A stretch of 64,000 nt of DNA from Pseudisothecium myosuroides. Taxonomy: Eukaryota; Streptophyta; Bryopsida; Hypnales; Lembophyllaceae. Position 1 is the first letter of the stretch; every line of letters begins with the position of its first letter. Where the stretch lies: assembly GCA_951799445.1 (NCBI GenBank), contig OX637295.1:13640001-13704000 (forward strand), in the 5' to 3' direction. The translations under genes and the position numbers were made by a program. The notes under the pieces are model-generated. The model was not told the origin of the DNA and searched no databases. It was given only the letters and a program-made list of their open reading frames with translations. Positions 1-12,243 of the stretch are shown one piece after another.

Positions 1-1833
1 TATTTAGACGGTCAAGACTATCAATTGAAGTAATTGATGTCAAAGACATCTCCAAAATTCTCAAAGTGAAGTTGTATGAGGACGTGTGTGGAAAAATATA
101 CAAAGATGTGTGTCAGAAAAAGAAGATAATTTAGGATCAAAACAACTTGAATACCCTAATTTTCCTTCAAAACAGCAGATGGGCCAAAGGTACTCGAAAC
201 TCCTTGCAAGATTGTCATAAGTAGCCACATGTGAGTCTAAGTGAACACCACAAAGAATTGGTGATCCCATTGAGAACTTACAACAATGTCCACTCCCATG
301 TGTTGTGAAGGCCCAGGGCTAACATCCTTGTCCACTTCAACCAACATTTGCACAACTTCCTGGTCCGACTCTGTTTCATGCATCCAACACTCTTGCTCAT
401 GAACATCAAATTTAATTGCATGTGCAACGCCTAACGAAATCAATATCCATTGCCAATATTGGTATGGAACTCGCTTCATGATGACTTCTTTGCTTACATT
501 GTGGATTCCTAAATCCTAAATTCATGAATTCAGTTCCGGGATCCTTCTAACTGATGTGAGCAGCAAGCTTTCCACGCGAGGGGAAAGTCTTTTGTTCATC
601 AGTTGGTAAGAAATGTAAAATCATGTCCCCATTTTTAAATGGAAAATTTACATTTCAGTTGTGGACCTCCCACACATGTCGTAGGTTGGATTGGGGTCCT
701 TGATACCAAATTCAACTATCCATAGTAGTTAATAAGTTCCTGCACTTACATCCGCAGGAATTTTCTCCCTTAAGCACTGTCACATTGATTGCTCTCTGAA
801 TTTTTTTATTTTTTAAACAAACAGACAATTTCCATTGGAAGAAAGAGTACACCAAACTAAGAGACACGGTCTCCGACAAAAGGAAACTCTCTAAAAAAAA
901 TTAATTACATACCTTGAGCTGCCACCAAAAAAAGTTTAGCCCCTAATGTCTCATAGACGACACTAAGAAAGACACATTATTATCTTTACAAAGACTAGTG
1001 TGCCTTGTGCCGTTGCCACAATCAAAATAAAAGTAAAAGTATTTTTCTAATTTTTTGATTCAATAAAAACTTTGAAATGCAATAACTTTCACATCCTAGG
1101 TCCAAACGCCACGAAACAAAGCCCATGCACCCTCCTTGTTGAGGGCTTTCCAACGGTACTAAGCACAAGACCGGGGGATGCACTGTCCGGAAGATCTCAA
1201 TGTAATAAAACAAAACCAACAGACAAACTTCATGCACAAAGAAAACATGATGATTCATTCATTATCGTCAATTTAATTAAAATTATGATATTCCATTACT
1301 TTTCTGTGGTTCAGGCCATGCACCTAAATCCAAAATCTTTACCTATCCTTGTTTGTGGACTGAAATTAGACCCAAGTAAAGATGTGTCAAAACTTTTGAT
1401 CCATAGAATACAATCAATATAATGAAATTGACATTTCATTTACTTGAAAACTAAGTTAGATATGATTGACTTGATTTTCAAACAGACAAAGCAACTATGT
1501 AGAATCACCAATACTATTATTGCTGAAATGGTTCACAACAAATATTCACATTTCAATAAAAATCTCTTTCATCAGCGTTTATCCATTTACAACTACCGTC
1601 ATTTATTCGTCACATATCACACACACAAACTGCATTCGACCACTTTCATCCAAATGTTCACTAATAAGATCTTGAATCGATTAAATTTGGGAGTTAGAAG
1701 TAATCGAACAACAAATGAATTCAATTGTTCTAACAATAACATGGGAATCAAATACGGAACAATCCATGGTTAGCAACATGTCCATTTGTTCTACCATACA
1801 TATATGTACTACATTCAAATAGTTCATGGGGTG
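1..1833. other. AT-rich non-coding stretch
   Basis: No reading frame here has convincing protein character. The frames present are short, rich in Ile, Asn, Lys and Phe, and have no recognisable motif. I see no RNA gene. The stretch ends against the large palindrome that starts at 1834. Confidence 0.6.
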
Positions 1834-2015
1834 TTTTAAGTGATTTTTTAAGTATAGTCCTAGACATAAGATTTTAAGTAATGACCTTTAAGGAGAATTT
1901 CAGCAAAATTTTACTAGAAACACATGTGTTTCTAGTAAAATTTTGTTGAAATTCTTCTTAAAGGTCATTACTTAAAATCTTATGTCTAGGACTATACTTA
2001 AAAAATCACTTAAAA
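1834..2015. repeat. 182-bp near-perfect palindrome (foldback element)
   Basis: The two halves are reverse complements around the centre CACA|TGTG at 1924/1925. The left arm begins TTTTAAGTG and the right arm ends CACTTAAAA at exactly symmetrical positions, with only a few mismatches. There is no spacer. A single half-copy lies at about 56880-56972 and continues there into a CACTA-like terminus. This suggests the element is a rearranged derivative of a small transposon, joined head to head. It has no coding capacity, and its transcript would fold into one long hairpin. Confidence 0.85.
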
Positions 2016-2067
2016 TAATCCACAATTTTCCAAACCAGAAAAAAATAGAAAGATCAAACCCAGGATT

Positions 2068-2541
2068 GTGGAAGGAACGACTTTTAAAGAAGCTCAAATC
2101 CTTGATTGCAACCGGCCTACTACAGTATCTGCCACTCGCTTTGCACAGATGGACAAGAAGAATCTTTGTCCACGGAGCATCTTCGTGCAAGTCCCAAGTC
2201 CGTCCGTCGTTACCGGAAGTTGGTACCTTCCACGTTTGCTCAAACCTCCAATTGTTGCCGACGCAGTTGTTTGTAGTCAATGTGCGTTCGTCGCTAATGG
2301 TGGTCATGAAGGAGAACGCACCGGAAAGCTTCTTTTAGACGGTCTAGAAGGAACCCCAGTTGCGATATATAGGAACCTAGCTAGAGTAGCCGCCGCAAAT
2401 TCTGGCGGATCGGATGTTGCCTGCACCGTTGACGTTGTGGATGAGGATAATGAGGAGCAGGGATTGCCGCTGATGGTGAAACGGATGCCACCGTGCTTAG
2501 CACAACACACCCTAAAGAACAATGTCCACAAAATGTCTTAG
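2068..2541 (+). CDS. Possible hypothetical protein or gene relic
   Basis: A 157-codon frame runs through DNA that is clearly GC-richer than its surroundings. It has a plausible composition, with an acidic run (VVDEDNEEQG) near the C-terminus, but I recognise no family. An opposite-strand frame at 1972-2307 overlaps it and cannot be excluded. It starts just beyond the palindrome, and the first in-frame ATG was taken as the start. The base-composition shift argues for former coding sequence, but no splice sites or homology confirm it. Confidence 0.2.
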   Translation: MEGTTFKEAQILDCNRPTTVSATRFAQMDKKNLCPRSIFVQVPSPSVVTGSWYLPRLLKPPIVADAVVCSQCAFVANGGHEGERTGKLLLDGLEGTPVAIYRNLARVAAANSGGSDVACTVDVVDEDNEEQGLPLMVKRMPPCLAQHTLKNNVHKMS

Positions 2542-3544
2542 AAAGACAACAATGACTGTAACACACACTAAAGAAATGACAATGGAAATGCAACATTAAA
2601 AAAGATGCTGAGAGTTCAAACATCGGCTCATCATTGGGTTTTCCAACAAATAAAAGTGGGTTTTGCAAATAAAGAGCCTTGCCATTCATGTAGCACTACA
2701 GAAGATTCTTTAAACAATTTAGGATTGCAGACTCTTCAAACTTTTCACGTAGGAGTGATTGCACGAAACACTTGTACTATTTTTTATCACACGTTGCATG
2801 CTGATTAGTTTTTTAGCTATAAATTTTGCATTTTGACTCCAAATGATTCAAAATTCATAGCCTAGGTACAGTTTATTACTATTATACACCTTGTGTAATT
2901 TTTTGAAATGTTTTAAAAATGTTTTACTATTTAATAATAGCCCCCAATATTTTATCACAAATACCAATTTGGGGTTTTTAGTATTATTTAGTACCCATAA
3001 AAACGATCTTGGAACTGAAATTTGGTAGAGATGGTCTTCTAGTAGACTTGTAGCTACTGTCCAAAGGAATTCCAAAAATACTTAATTTTATGTGGTGTAG
3101 AAGTCCACAAAGTGAGCCTCTTTCTACTTGCATTTTGAAACATGTAAAAAATTATTTTGGTGTTTTTTTGGTGAATGACCATCTTTATAGAGTTGCTAAA
3201 AATGACCAATTTTTTATTTTATTTATTTATTTATTTTCCTATTTTCTACTAATTAAAACATCAAAGTATGTATTTTCAAGAATTTCCTTCAGTTGTTACC
3301 TTCATCTTAAAGGTGCATACATTTGCTATGTTTTTTATATTTTCTTAAAATTGATTTTCTAATTTTAAAGTACTCCAAAAAAAATCATGGATACTATTGC
3401 AAAACGCAACAAATAGTACAGGTGTTTTGTGCAATCACCCATAATCATAAACAAAAACGAATCAAGAAACATCCAAATAGTCACGAAAACAAGTCACATC
3501 CACATGCAACATATTACATCTACACATCACCTCAAAGATTTAGC
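2542..3544. other. Non-coding AT-rich stretch
   Basis: I see only short, low-complexity frames and runs of A or T. No gene, RNA or clear repeat boundary is visible up to the TAA target-site copy at 3545-3547. Confidence 0.5.
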
Positions 3545-3547
3545 TAA

Positions 3548-4279
3548 GAGCATCCCCACCAAGGCCCTTCCCTATCCCTATCTGGATGAAATCCATCCGG
3601 GTAGGGAAGAACGCCCTCCCACCAGACGCCTGTATCCCTAAAAATTTAGGGATGGCAGGGTCGAGTTCCCTAAACGAGAGGGTGGATACAGAACTGGGTT
3701 CTGGTAAACTGTATAATTTCTTTTACCGTAATGTTACCACTACCACACGCCTTTTTGTTGCTTTTGGCCTGCTTATTACTACTTCTACTTACTTTTGCAC
3801 GTTATTACTGCTTGAACTTCTTCTTGTAAGTTACAGTGAGTCTGTTTATGATGTATACATGTACTAATAAATTACTAATTTAATCATGTGGCTTACTGAT
3901 TTATGTGTCTAACTCATTGACTCACTGATTGATGTGGCTAAGTTAACTTAGCAAATGGATTTAAACCTAATTGCAATATATTAAAAAAATTGATGTGGCA
4001 ATATTTTAATAACTGTGGCCTTCTTTGGAAAAAAATTTGAGGACATATAAGGAGAGGAAAAAAAACATTCTTGTTTTTGTTACACCAAAAATAACCAAAT
4101 TAGTTAATGTGATAATTATATTGGCTACATGTTCATACCAACTACTGTAGTAACAATAGAGGGAACAAAGGAAACTGTACTCTTTTAGGGAACCGACTGG
4201 TGGGGGAGGGGCTTCCCTATCCCTACCTTTCTAGATGAAGAGATGCATAGGGATAGGGAACATGTTGGTGGGGATGCTC
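3548..4279. mobile_element. Non-autonomous PIF/Harbinger-like MITE, 732 bp
   Basis: The ends are inverted repeats: GAGCATCCCCACCA on the left, and its complement TGGTGGGGATGCTC on the right. The repeat is continued inside by CCCTATCCC/GGGATAGGG blocks. The element is flanked by a 3-bp direct repeat TAA (3545-3547 and 4280-4282), the size and sequence typical of PIF/Harbinger target sites. The interior is AT-rich and carries no transposase. It lies immediately 3' of the truncated expansin exon on the minus strand, in what would be its intron. The much larger Harbinger relic at 22-26 kb is a possible source of transposase, but I found no shared termini to prove it. Confidence 0.75.
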
Positions 4280-4472
4280 TAAGCAAGCAAAATAATGACA
4301 ATAGTGAGCAGTCTTGCTGTTGAATAACAATATTGAGACACTGTCTCAACACACTAGGAAATTGAAAAAACAAACCCATTTTAACCAATAGGAACTTTTA
4401 AGGATGAGTGGCATCGTGCAACAACAGAAATAGTTTTAAAACTTCACAAAAATATATGCACGCCAAACTTAC

Positions 4473-4951
4473 TTTCTGAAGAACATAGGAGCAACGCCTC
4501 CTTGCTTCCTTGCAAGCATCAAGAACGCCGGCATGGGCAAGTCAAAGTGCAACTTGGGTGGGTTACACCATCCTCCCGTGGACCCCGATGGACCCCGATT
4601 GGTTGCGGTAACCGTGATGGAGCGCACCAAGTTGTAGCACCAGTGCTTTGCAATTTGCGTTTGCTTAACTGGGGCACACTTGATCTGGAAGCAAGTCCCA
4701 CAAGAGGCACTACCTTGGAACAAGGGAGAGCTCAGTGCAGCAATCATGGAGCCGTATTCGAGCGCATACGTATTCTAGTAAATGCAAGTGCCCGCCTACA
4801 TTCCTACTCCGTTCAGCCTACCGTAGAAGGTGATGTGGTCGTCTTTCCATCCGTAGGGGGCTCCCAATGCCGCATGCAACCCTACAGACAGAAGGAATAC
4901 GGCGGCCAAGGTGAAAAACTTCATGCTGATTGAGGAGCTTGTCTTCACCAT
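4473..4951 (-). pseudogene. Alpha-expansin N-terminal exon, truncated pseudogene
   Basis: Expansins are secreted wall-loosening proteins with a GH45-like domain followed by a C-terminal CBM63 domain. From the ATG at 4951 the frame gives a signal peptide (hydrophobic core FFTLAAVFLLSVG), then GWKDDHITFYG, IAALSSPLFQG, SCGTCFQIKC, SITVTATN, GGWCNPP and HFDL in the normal family order. The exon ends FFR-K at a GTAAGT donor (4472), a place where expansin genes commonly have an intron. Two in-frame TAG codons (4796-4798, 4775-4777) break it at family positions around the MGGACGYGN motif. No exon for the C-terminal domain is visible downstream, where the MITE at 3548-4279 sits instead. Family assignment is firm; function is lost. 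Confidence 0.88.
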
Positions 4952-5073
4952 GGTCACGTTCTGTACAGCATGGCACGTTCCAGTTATTCACCTACATCTC
5001 ATATTCTTGTCAATAAAAATTCTACACAAAACTATCTACAACTCATGGATCCATACAATCCATGACCCAACGT

Positions 5074-5199
5074 ACACATCCATAAGGGGACTGAATATTG
5101 TATGCATTCACAACACCTATTTCCATTTCCAACGCACACATTCATGAAGGGAGTGTACATTGTGTACATTTACATCACCCATTTCTACTTCCAACTTAC
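5074..5199. repeat. Two-unit diverged tandem repeat (62-64 bp)
   Basis: Two adjacent units both begin ACACAT(T/C)CAT and share blocks such as AACACCTATTTCCATTTCC versus CATCACCCATTTCTACTTCC. They lie just upstream of the expansin start on its minus strand. No coding sense is apparent. Confidence 0.55.
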
Positions 5200-6640
5200 A
5201 CACATTGCGTCTATTTTCCATTAAGCTTGATGTAACAAACCCCATCCTACTTCCAGAGCCAAGTGCGACATGTGCCAGGAACCATGCAAATTCTCACAAA
5301 CTCTTATAATGCTCACAGAAATGTGCCTACGGAGATGACTTATAGCCTGAAGCGAATGTGGAGATGAAGCTCGATCTGAATAGACTCTACAGACTGGTTG
5401 CCATGGGAAGTGTAATGCTTGAGAGCTTCAAAAGTTGGAGAACAAAGGGAGGAATAGGGGACAACTTTACAAACAACCTGCAATTTGAAGGAAGCTGAGG
5501 AGTTAAATGAGCCCTGTTGATCGCTTCGACAGTTGAAGATGACTGAGCTCCTCAAAATCGCCTGGAGCATGCAAGGGCCTAAAAGCGGCCTCTTCGTTGG
5601 GATTTGAATTCATGGCCCTCGATCATTGAGTGTTTTTTATAGCATGACTCGCAAAATTTTCAAAGTGGGAAGGATCAGCGTCGACAACTCCGAGCCCCAA
5701 GCGCAGCTAGACCCCGCCATTCTCTGCCCTAGGAAGAGCCGCGACGAAGAATCCGAAAGTTGGGATTAGCATAACTTATTCAGGTTGGGTGAAAGCAAGA
5801 AATTGTAATTATGATGGTTCAGCTTAGAAAGAGATCTTTTGGTAAGTTATGGGGGCAAGTTTCTCTGTTGGGGCAAGTTGATATTAGGGATTATTATTTT
5901 CTTAAACATGGACAATTTCCATTTGATAATAGAAATAATACAGTGAACCAGAAGGCAAGCAATCGGCATTGATATTATGGCTTTGATTAATTGAGTGTAG
6001 AAGGTGGCTTGAGTTACAATCCGTAGAGACAACTCAAATTAGGCCAAGATGAAGAAACATTCAGTTGGGCCAAGGGTTATAGCAATCTAATTATTAGCAC
6101 TTGCATTTAGGATTTGGGGGAGCCCAAAGAGCACCATGCAAGTGCATCATAAGTGGCCATTGGTTGAAAAATAGAACGGATACATCTTTTGATTTAAAAC
6201 ATTTGGATCTTATTTATTGCCCAATTTAAAGATTGGAGTACTCTTGTAGGTTGATTTTGGTGATTTTGGAATTGAAGACAACGATTGGGCCTTAGCATAC
6301 ATTGAACTTTAGAGCTTTAATGATAGGCCGGCCATTGCTTTGTACATCACAAGTATTTAGCTCTGTAGTAAAAACGTAAACTGGTACTTTATGGTTCACA
6401 TATAACATCGTGCACCACCCTAATTGAGATCTTCTCCTTGAAATGATGTAATTTTTTTCAAGTTACTAGAAAAGTTGTTAAGTTATAAATATTTCAATTG
6501 CAAAGCAGAAAATTACATGGCAAGCCACTTAGAAGACTATACTTTTGCAAAACCACATATATTCTGATATTTTTTTCACTATAGAGTATTCCTTTTCATA
6601 AATGCAAAAATGACCTCTATAACACTAGTAAACAATGTTA
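5200..6640. other. Non-coding stretch
   Basis: Mixed composition from 5200 to 5800, then AT-rich. I see no supported gene. The short frames at 5340-5570 and 5847-6032 (minus) have no domain, conserved motif or splice context. Confidence 0.5.
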
Positions 6641-6649
6641 TGTATTAAA

Positions 6650-7440
6650 TCTCTAAATGTCAAAGTATCCCCTTAAGAGACACTTGACAATTTGAACACA
6701 CCTTTGTAATCTCAATTTTTAGTATGATTTTTGAAACCTTTAAAAAAAATATAAATTTTATTTCAATCGGTGTCTAGCAGCAAAAATTATGATACAAAAA
6801 AATCAAAATAGTCTATAGGAACTATGGAGCAATAAAAAAACCCTACAAAACTTTAAAATAAAACTTTTAATATTTTGTCTATAATGTAAGATTTGGATTA
6901 TTCCATTTAGAAAAGTGATGTGAAAATTATGGAGCATCTTGTTTTGTAGGCATTTGTAGCATATTCTTGAAAAAATAATGAATTGTATTGTTTTGAACTC
7001 AGTTGTCACAATTTAAAAACAAAATAAAAGTTGTGCAAGGTTTAATTTGATTGGTTGAACAATCTCATCATTGAAATTTGTATATTTCAATTTAATTTTA
7101 GAATTTTTAACAATTTATTTTTTTCCTAAATCTTTTACCTTCTTCTACTTAGCAATTTTCTTAAGAATGAAATTACATTTTTTTTTAAAAATTCTATAGA
7201 TGCTCAATTCAATTCTTTGTGATAATTTTTTTTAATGCAAAAAATTTAAGTTAAGAGGATTCAGAGCCCTAAAAATCAATTTGCTATAGTGCCAAAACAA
7301 ATATGTTTTTTTCACTTTGAACTCAAAGACCTTGCAATCTATGTGGTCAAAGTTTTTGAAATTTCTTGAACCACACCTTCTCATACTATTGTACTAGAGG
7401 TCACTTTCGACACATGTTTGCCAAATAATCAATAAAATTT
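6650..7440 (+). repeat. Degenerate copy of TTAA element family A
   Basis: The interior matches the family A copy at 28931-29644 in order. Shared blocks are a GAAACCTTT-like run followed by AATCGGTG, then CTCATCATTGAAATT, CTTCTACTTAGCAATTTT and CTTGCAATCTATG. The ends are eroded, so the boundaries are approximate and no target-site duplication is claimed. No coding capacity. Confidence 0.5.
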
Positions 7441-9144
7441 AAAAATCCACTTCAGCACTACAAAATATAATTGCTTAAAATTTCGGCATTAAAATCACAA
7501 ATATTGAAATTATCGGCAATCTCTCGTAGATTCAAAAGTGACTTTTGTTATGAGTGAAAAAGATGTGTAGACAGTGTCTTTATACTATAAGTGGGGTGGT
7601 AGGAGGTAAAACAACCCATGCAGGATATATAAATTAGGATTAGTAGAAGCTCAACCGCTCATACCTAGTTAAATCAAATAAAAAAATTGTATTCAATGTA
7701 GAAATTCACACTTCATTTTGGCATAGTAGAATGATTTTTTCCAAAAAAAAATTGAACCAAGAAAAGTTGGGAAATCAAGCTAAATTTCATTTCTATTTTT
7801 TTTTTGAGATTTCAAGCCTCAAATCAAAAGTTATGAACAAAATTCAGAGAGGGGTTGGGAGGGACATTTTTTTTTTATATTTTTAAACAATCTCTTTGAA
7901 TTTTGTCCATAAATTTTGATTATAGATTCTAAATCTCAAAAACATTTTTAAAGATGAAATTTATCTTGATTCAAAAACTTTTTGTAGCTCAAAATTTTTT
8001 GGAAAAAATTATTCTACTATGCCAAAATGAGATCTAAAGTTCTACACTGAACACAATTCCTGCATTTCGACAATGAGTGGTCAAGCTATCATCTTCACAT
8101 TGTTCCGTATCCTTTGAGAATTCATGATGGACATTGGATCGCATTATAAAAACGACTTCTTCACCTAATTTTGAGTGGACATGTGTTGGCATGTGTTAGC
8201 ATGTAGATTTATTGGAATATTCTCCAACATTTTGACTTTCTTTACAATTAATTTTCTTTGGATTTGGCAAGGTGACTAAATAATTTACAAAATCATTCGG
8301 CTTGAAATTTTTTAATTAATTTTTGTTGAAGGTGACCTTTGGCTCCGGTAGTCTATTGCAAGACTCCATGGTTAGCTATGAAAAAGAAACTAACTAAAAG
8401 TTTGTGTTCTTTGCATTAAAAATGGTGTTTTTAAACAATTTTTGACCGAAAAAAATTAAAAAAAAGACCATGTGCATTCAGAGTACAAATGCATGCAACT
8501 TTGGATTCAAATTTTTTACACTACTTGAAATTAAATCCAAATTTGGATTCATTCAACCAAAATTACTCTACAATAACTTACATACTCAATCACTGTGTAT
8601 ATGGATAATCATTATAGGGTAAAGTTAGTGTGTTTGTAAATTTTGGATTCATTCAAAAATAATGATGATCATCAAATGCTCATTCAGTTATCTATATAAT
8701 GGTACTTTCGCACCCAGCCTTACGGGCGGTGCTACAGGGCAACTTCAGGTAGCAATTTGGGCATGGGTCCACACCAGCGCATGTTCATGAATGCCGAACC
8801 TACGTGTCCAGGAACGTGGCAAGCGATAAGAGCGTGATAAGAGCGATGCATAGTGCTGCTCGCCTAACAATTTTTTTTATGTGCAGCCGTCAGCGGCACT
8901 ATTCATTTAGCATCTCCATCTTCGCAAAACGTAGATTTCACTGGGAAAGCAACGACAATAGTTAAAGAGGGTGGGAGAGCCTAATTAACTAACGACGGCG
9001 TTTAAAGAATAAATTAGTGAGCCTCATGAATTGCTACAGCGGGCGTGCGCGCCATGCAAGCGTCGTAGCGAAGTGTCCGTGTCGCAGCACAGGACAAGTA
9101 ATTTCCCTGTTATACTCCCAAAAATCACTCTAAAGCATAACAAA
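7441..9144. other. Non-coding, AT-rich then GC-richer from about 8700
   Basis: No gene is supported. From 8700 on, base composition changes abruptly to mixed or GC-rich (GCCTTACGGGCGGTGC, CAGCGGGCGTGCGCGCC). This marks the left edge of the accessory block that continues to about 26 kb. Confidence 0.45.
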
Positions 9145-9222
9145 GTGACTCTAAAGTTCGAACCCACGAGATCCTGTGAAGTGTCTAGCTCTATTAAGAA
9201 CTTAAGCTCAGTCAGTATCCAA
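9145..9222 (-). repeat. tRNA-like module, probable SINE head relic
   Basis: On the minus strand, GAGCTTAAGTTCTTAATAGAGC resembles a tRNA D-arm/A-box region. It is followed at tRNA-like spacing by CAGGATCTCGTGGGTTCGAA, which contains a good B-box (GGTTCGAAC). The acceptor stem does not pair well, so this is not a functional tRNA. The arrangement is what a tRNA-derived SINE head looks like. No poly-A tail or target-site duplication was identified. Confidence 0.4.
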
Positions 9223-9299
9223 ATTCTACTTTCTGGTCCTACTTCTAAAACTGGAAACACAAAAACACAAAAAACTATGACCAGACCTCTCTCCATCTC

Positions 9300-10320
9300 T
9301 TCCGGTCTGTCCAGCTATACGGTCCTGTAAAAACTACCACAATTCCAGGATCTTCTAACTTCCAATCCTAGCACTTCTCTGGACCAATCCTTTCCGGTCC
9401 ACCCACCTACACTCTTACTCCTATCCGATTTAATTTTACCTCTGTTTCACCATCAGAGGGTTCGCCTCTTGCATTTGAGAGTGGTAGGCCCACCACTCCT
9501 TCCGTAACTTATAATGGCTGAAGACCCACTAACTTATCTTCTAATCTCCTAATCTACCCTGGATCCGGTTTGATCTCTCATAACAACCCGGATAGCAATC
9601 CGGATTGCAGGTCACACAAAGACCCCCCGTACGACCCTCTCATACTACAACGACCTTGACACCAAGTTCCCTCCGTGCAAAGTTAAGTGGTTACAAGTGC
9701 ATCCGTTCGTTCCAACATCAACTAAAGTTCTTCCGTTTATCCACTAGGACAGCGAGATCTCACAGGAGATCGGACACTCAACCGGATTTCCCACCCAGGA
9801 GTTCTAGCACAACTAAGGAATCCCTCCCTATCCGCCTAGCCTAACAACGGCTTTCTCGCCCGGAATCCTAAACCATAGAAGTGCTGAGGAACTGAAATCC
9901 CACTCCCAATTCTTTTACTACCCACTCACTTGTACATAAAAGCAAAACAGTAACACCAAGGGGAGAAATCTCTCATAAAATCCACATGCACCTTCCTAAC
10001 TCTTCACCATATAGCCCTGCCACGCTCGAGAGAGACACACAACAAGAAACTAATAGAAAATGTAAGAAATCTCAAGAGAAAAGACTCCCAGCCTCCCTCG
10101 CAAGGACTGGCTTTTATATACATTTTAATATCCACAAAGGCAAAAAGGCCCCCAAATTTTCGCGCGGGACTTTCAGTCTCATCCGATCCGGTCAAACCGG
10201 ATAAACATCCGGTCCGATCCATCCTATCTAATACTTTACAAAAATAATTCCTATCTATTCTACCATCCTCTGATCTACTCCCATTACAAAAAAATACGAA
10301 CCCTCAACAAGGCTGTTAAA
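9300..10320 (-). other. Possible LTR or promoter remnant of a retroelement
   Basis: The block is rich in the words ATCCGG and CCGGAT, unlike its AT-rich surroundings. It shares this word bias and a minus-strand TATA box followed by a GCC/GCT word with the region upstream of the gag-like relic (21.2-21.6 kb). I could not find paired LTRs, a primer-binding site or TG/CA ends with a target duplication, so LTR status is only a suggestion. No coding frame of note. Confidence 0.25.
10111..10120 (-). promoter_or_regulatory. TATA-box-like element
   Basis: TATATAAAAG reads on the minus strand, followed by GCCAGTCC. It resembles the TATATAAAGG element at 21.43 kb and fits a core promoter directing transcription towards lower coordinates. 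Confidence 0.35.
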
Positions 10321-10790
10321 AAAAGAATTAAAATGGAAATTGTGATGATAAATGAACCCGGAGCCATCTTGGCCGCCCCAACCCAGCCCGTTCCAACCAG
10401 TACAGCCCATGTGGATGCCGATGAAATCAACGGTAGCAGATCGATCGCAAACGTAAATCATAATGATTACGATCATGAGTCGATAGTGATCTGGTGCGGC
10501 AGGATCAATGAGCTTGCAAGGTGGCATTCATTGTTTGAATGGCTGGCAGTCGTTTGCCTCCAAAAGATGCTTGGTGGCACTTACGTACTTGGCGCGAAAC
10601 TTTGGTTCGCACGTAATTTTGGTTGATTCTTCCATGGTCTGCCAGAGCTTTGCACCTGTGCCGAAGCTTCTCCACACTCTGCGAGAGCTCTGCACCTATA
10701 CCAAAGCTCCGCTCTGCACCTGTGTACGAAGGCCTCTGTGCCATTTTTTGATCTTTTTATTGTTTTTTAATCTTGTTTGATTGGGATGCA

Positions 10791-12165
10791 ATGGAGCTGC
10801 CGTTTAAAGTTCAAGTCTCACTGCAGTCAAAGTATCGTACCTTAATACTACGTGGAAGACCTTTGCATGAGCAAGTGCAGAAGTCAGAATTTGCAAAGAA
10901 ATGAGATGCAGGCGACAGTAGTTTAGATCTTTGCTTAGATGGAAAAATATATCCAATTGATCTTGTCAGTAAAACAAGACCGCCATTCCATGATGTTAAG
11001 AGTCTCCTTGAATTCATTGGAGACGGCAGAAGTGGATTTTTGGGCTATGCATGTAATTTATAGACAAGTTGTGAGCAATCAGATGCTGATACTCTTGAAA
11101 GACAAAGGTTGCAATCAGAGGTCCAGTATTTGAGAGGAATAGACAGCAATATACGAGAGCAGCAAGTAGTAGTATTAACGAGAGAATTGAAAACTGCATT
11201 AGAAGAAAATTCTAGCCTTAAAAGTGCATCGACTACTACTTTGGCTTTGATTGTTTCCCAACAAGAGGAAATATCATCACTCTTGAGAGATGTCGATGAC
11301 AGTATTCAGTCTGAGCTTGACCTTGAAGCGCAGATTGATGAACTGAAAAAAAATAACGTACATGAGAAGGAATTCCTTGTAGCCACTCATCGCATAGAAT
11401 TAGAGAGAGGTACTTTGGAACTTCTGGAGTCTAAGAGAGCGTTGTTGAAATTACAAAGGAAATGGAGTCGTCTGCATGATACCCTGTATGGCTACCGGAA
11501 GCAAGTTCGATCTCGAAAAGACATTGCAAGTCTTTTGCAATCCGGAGGTCATGCGAAATCTCTGCGAAGACTTGCACGGACCGTCATTGCACCTGCTACA
11601 GTGAAGCAAATTCAGGATGATAATGCAAGACATCAGAAGAAACAAATACTGTGCGGCCCAGTTGAAACTCAAATTCAGTCAGGGAAGGTACTAGCCTCAA
11701 TTTTCTCCAAAAAAGAAGTGAGCAGCATGCTTCAAACACCTACTCTGCGGTCTGTTGGAGTTGATATTATAAATCAAAACCTAGAGAGAATTGGTAGAGG
11801 AATGACAGAACACGAAGTTCTAGGAATAAATGACCGGAATAACATTACGCAAGAAGGTTACAACGCATTGTTTCAAGGTTTCACTCAAAGTGCAAAAACA
11901 AGTTGTCAAGGTGTTCGTATCAGTTCCTAGATGCCGAAGCCTTATCATGTCAGCTTGTTGAGGAGGGAATTGAATTCAAAATTCAAGGAACTTGTAGGCG
12001 ATTACTATTCAATCAACAACGTATTGGAGATCCCTGCGAAAACGAATTCCAAGAAAAAACCTGCCAAACCATTGCGGTTGAAGTTGAATGAATTCAATTC
12101 ATTGTTTGTCGACATTGAAGTTGTTCAAAGAACTATGGTGACTTTGTACCGAATTTCTCAAGAAG
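10791..12165 (+). pseudogene. N-terminal part of an unclassified transposase-like gene, broken by three stops
   Basis: A single frame from ATG 10791 (MELPFKVQVSLQSKY) runs 458 codons to a GTAAAG donor at 12166. It is interrupted only by TGA 10902-10904, TAG 11061-11063 and TAG 11928-11930. Without them it reads continuously, e.g. YPIDLVSKTRPPFHDVK before and ADTLERQRLQSEVQYLRG after a stop. Residues from about 105 to 260 are Leu/Glu/Lys-rich with heptad character, so a coiled coil is likely. All three stops are single C-to-T changes from CGA or CAG. I recognise no family in this half. The exon chain continues to 12346-12400 and then to the more informative half at 13327. Frame retention across stops suggests decay by point mutation rather than rearrangement. 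Confidence 0.6.
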
Positions 12166-12243
12166 GTAAAGCTCAATCACCATTGCATTGTCAATTGCTA
12201 GTTTAAGCTTATACTTTTGTTTGCATTACCTGCATTGCTTCTT

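Noticed and set aside
4502..4933. 143-codon plus-strand frame
   Set aside because: It is antisense to the expansin exon, whose minus-strand translation matches a known family throughout.
9145..9222. A functional tRNA gene
   Set aside because: A- and B-box-like segments are present, but the acceptor and anticodon stems do not pair.
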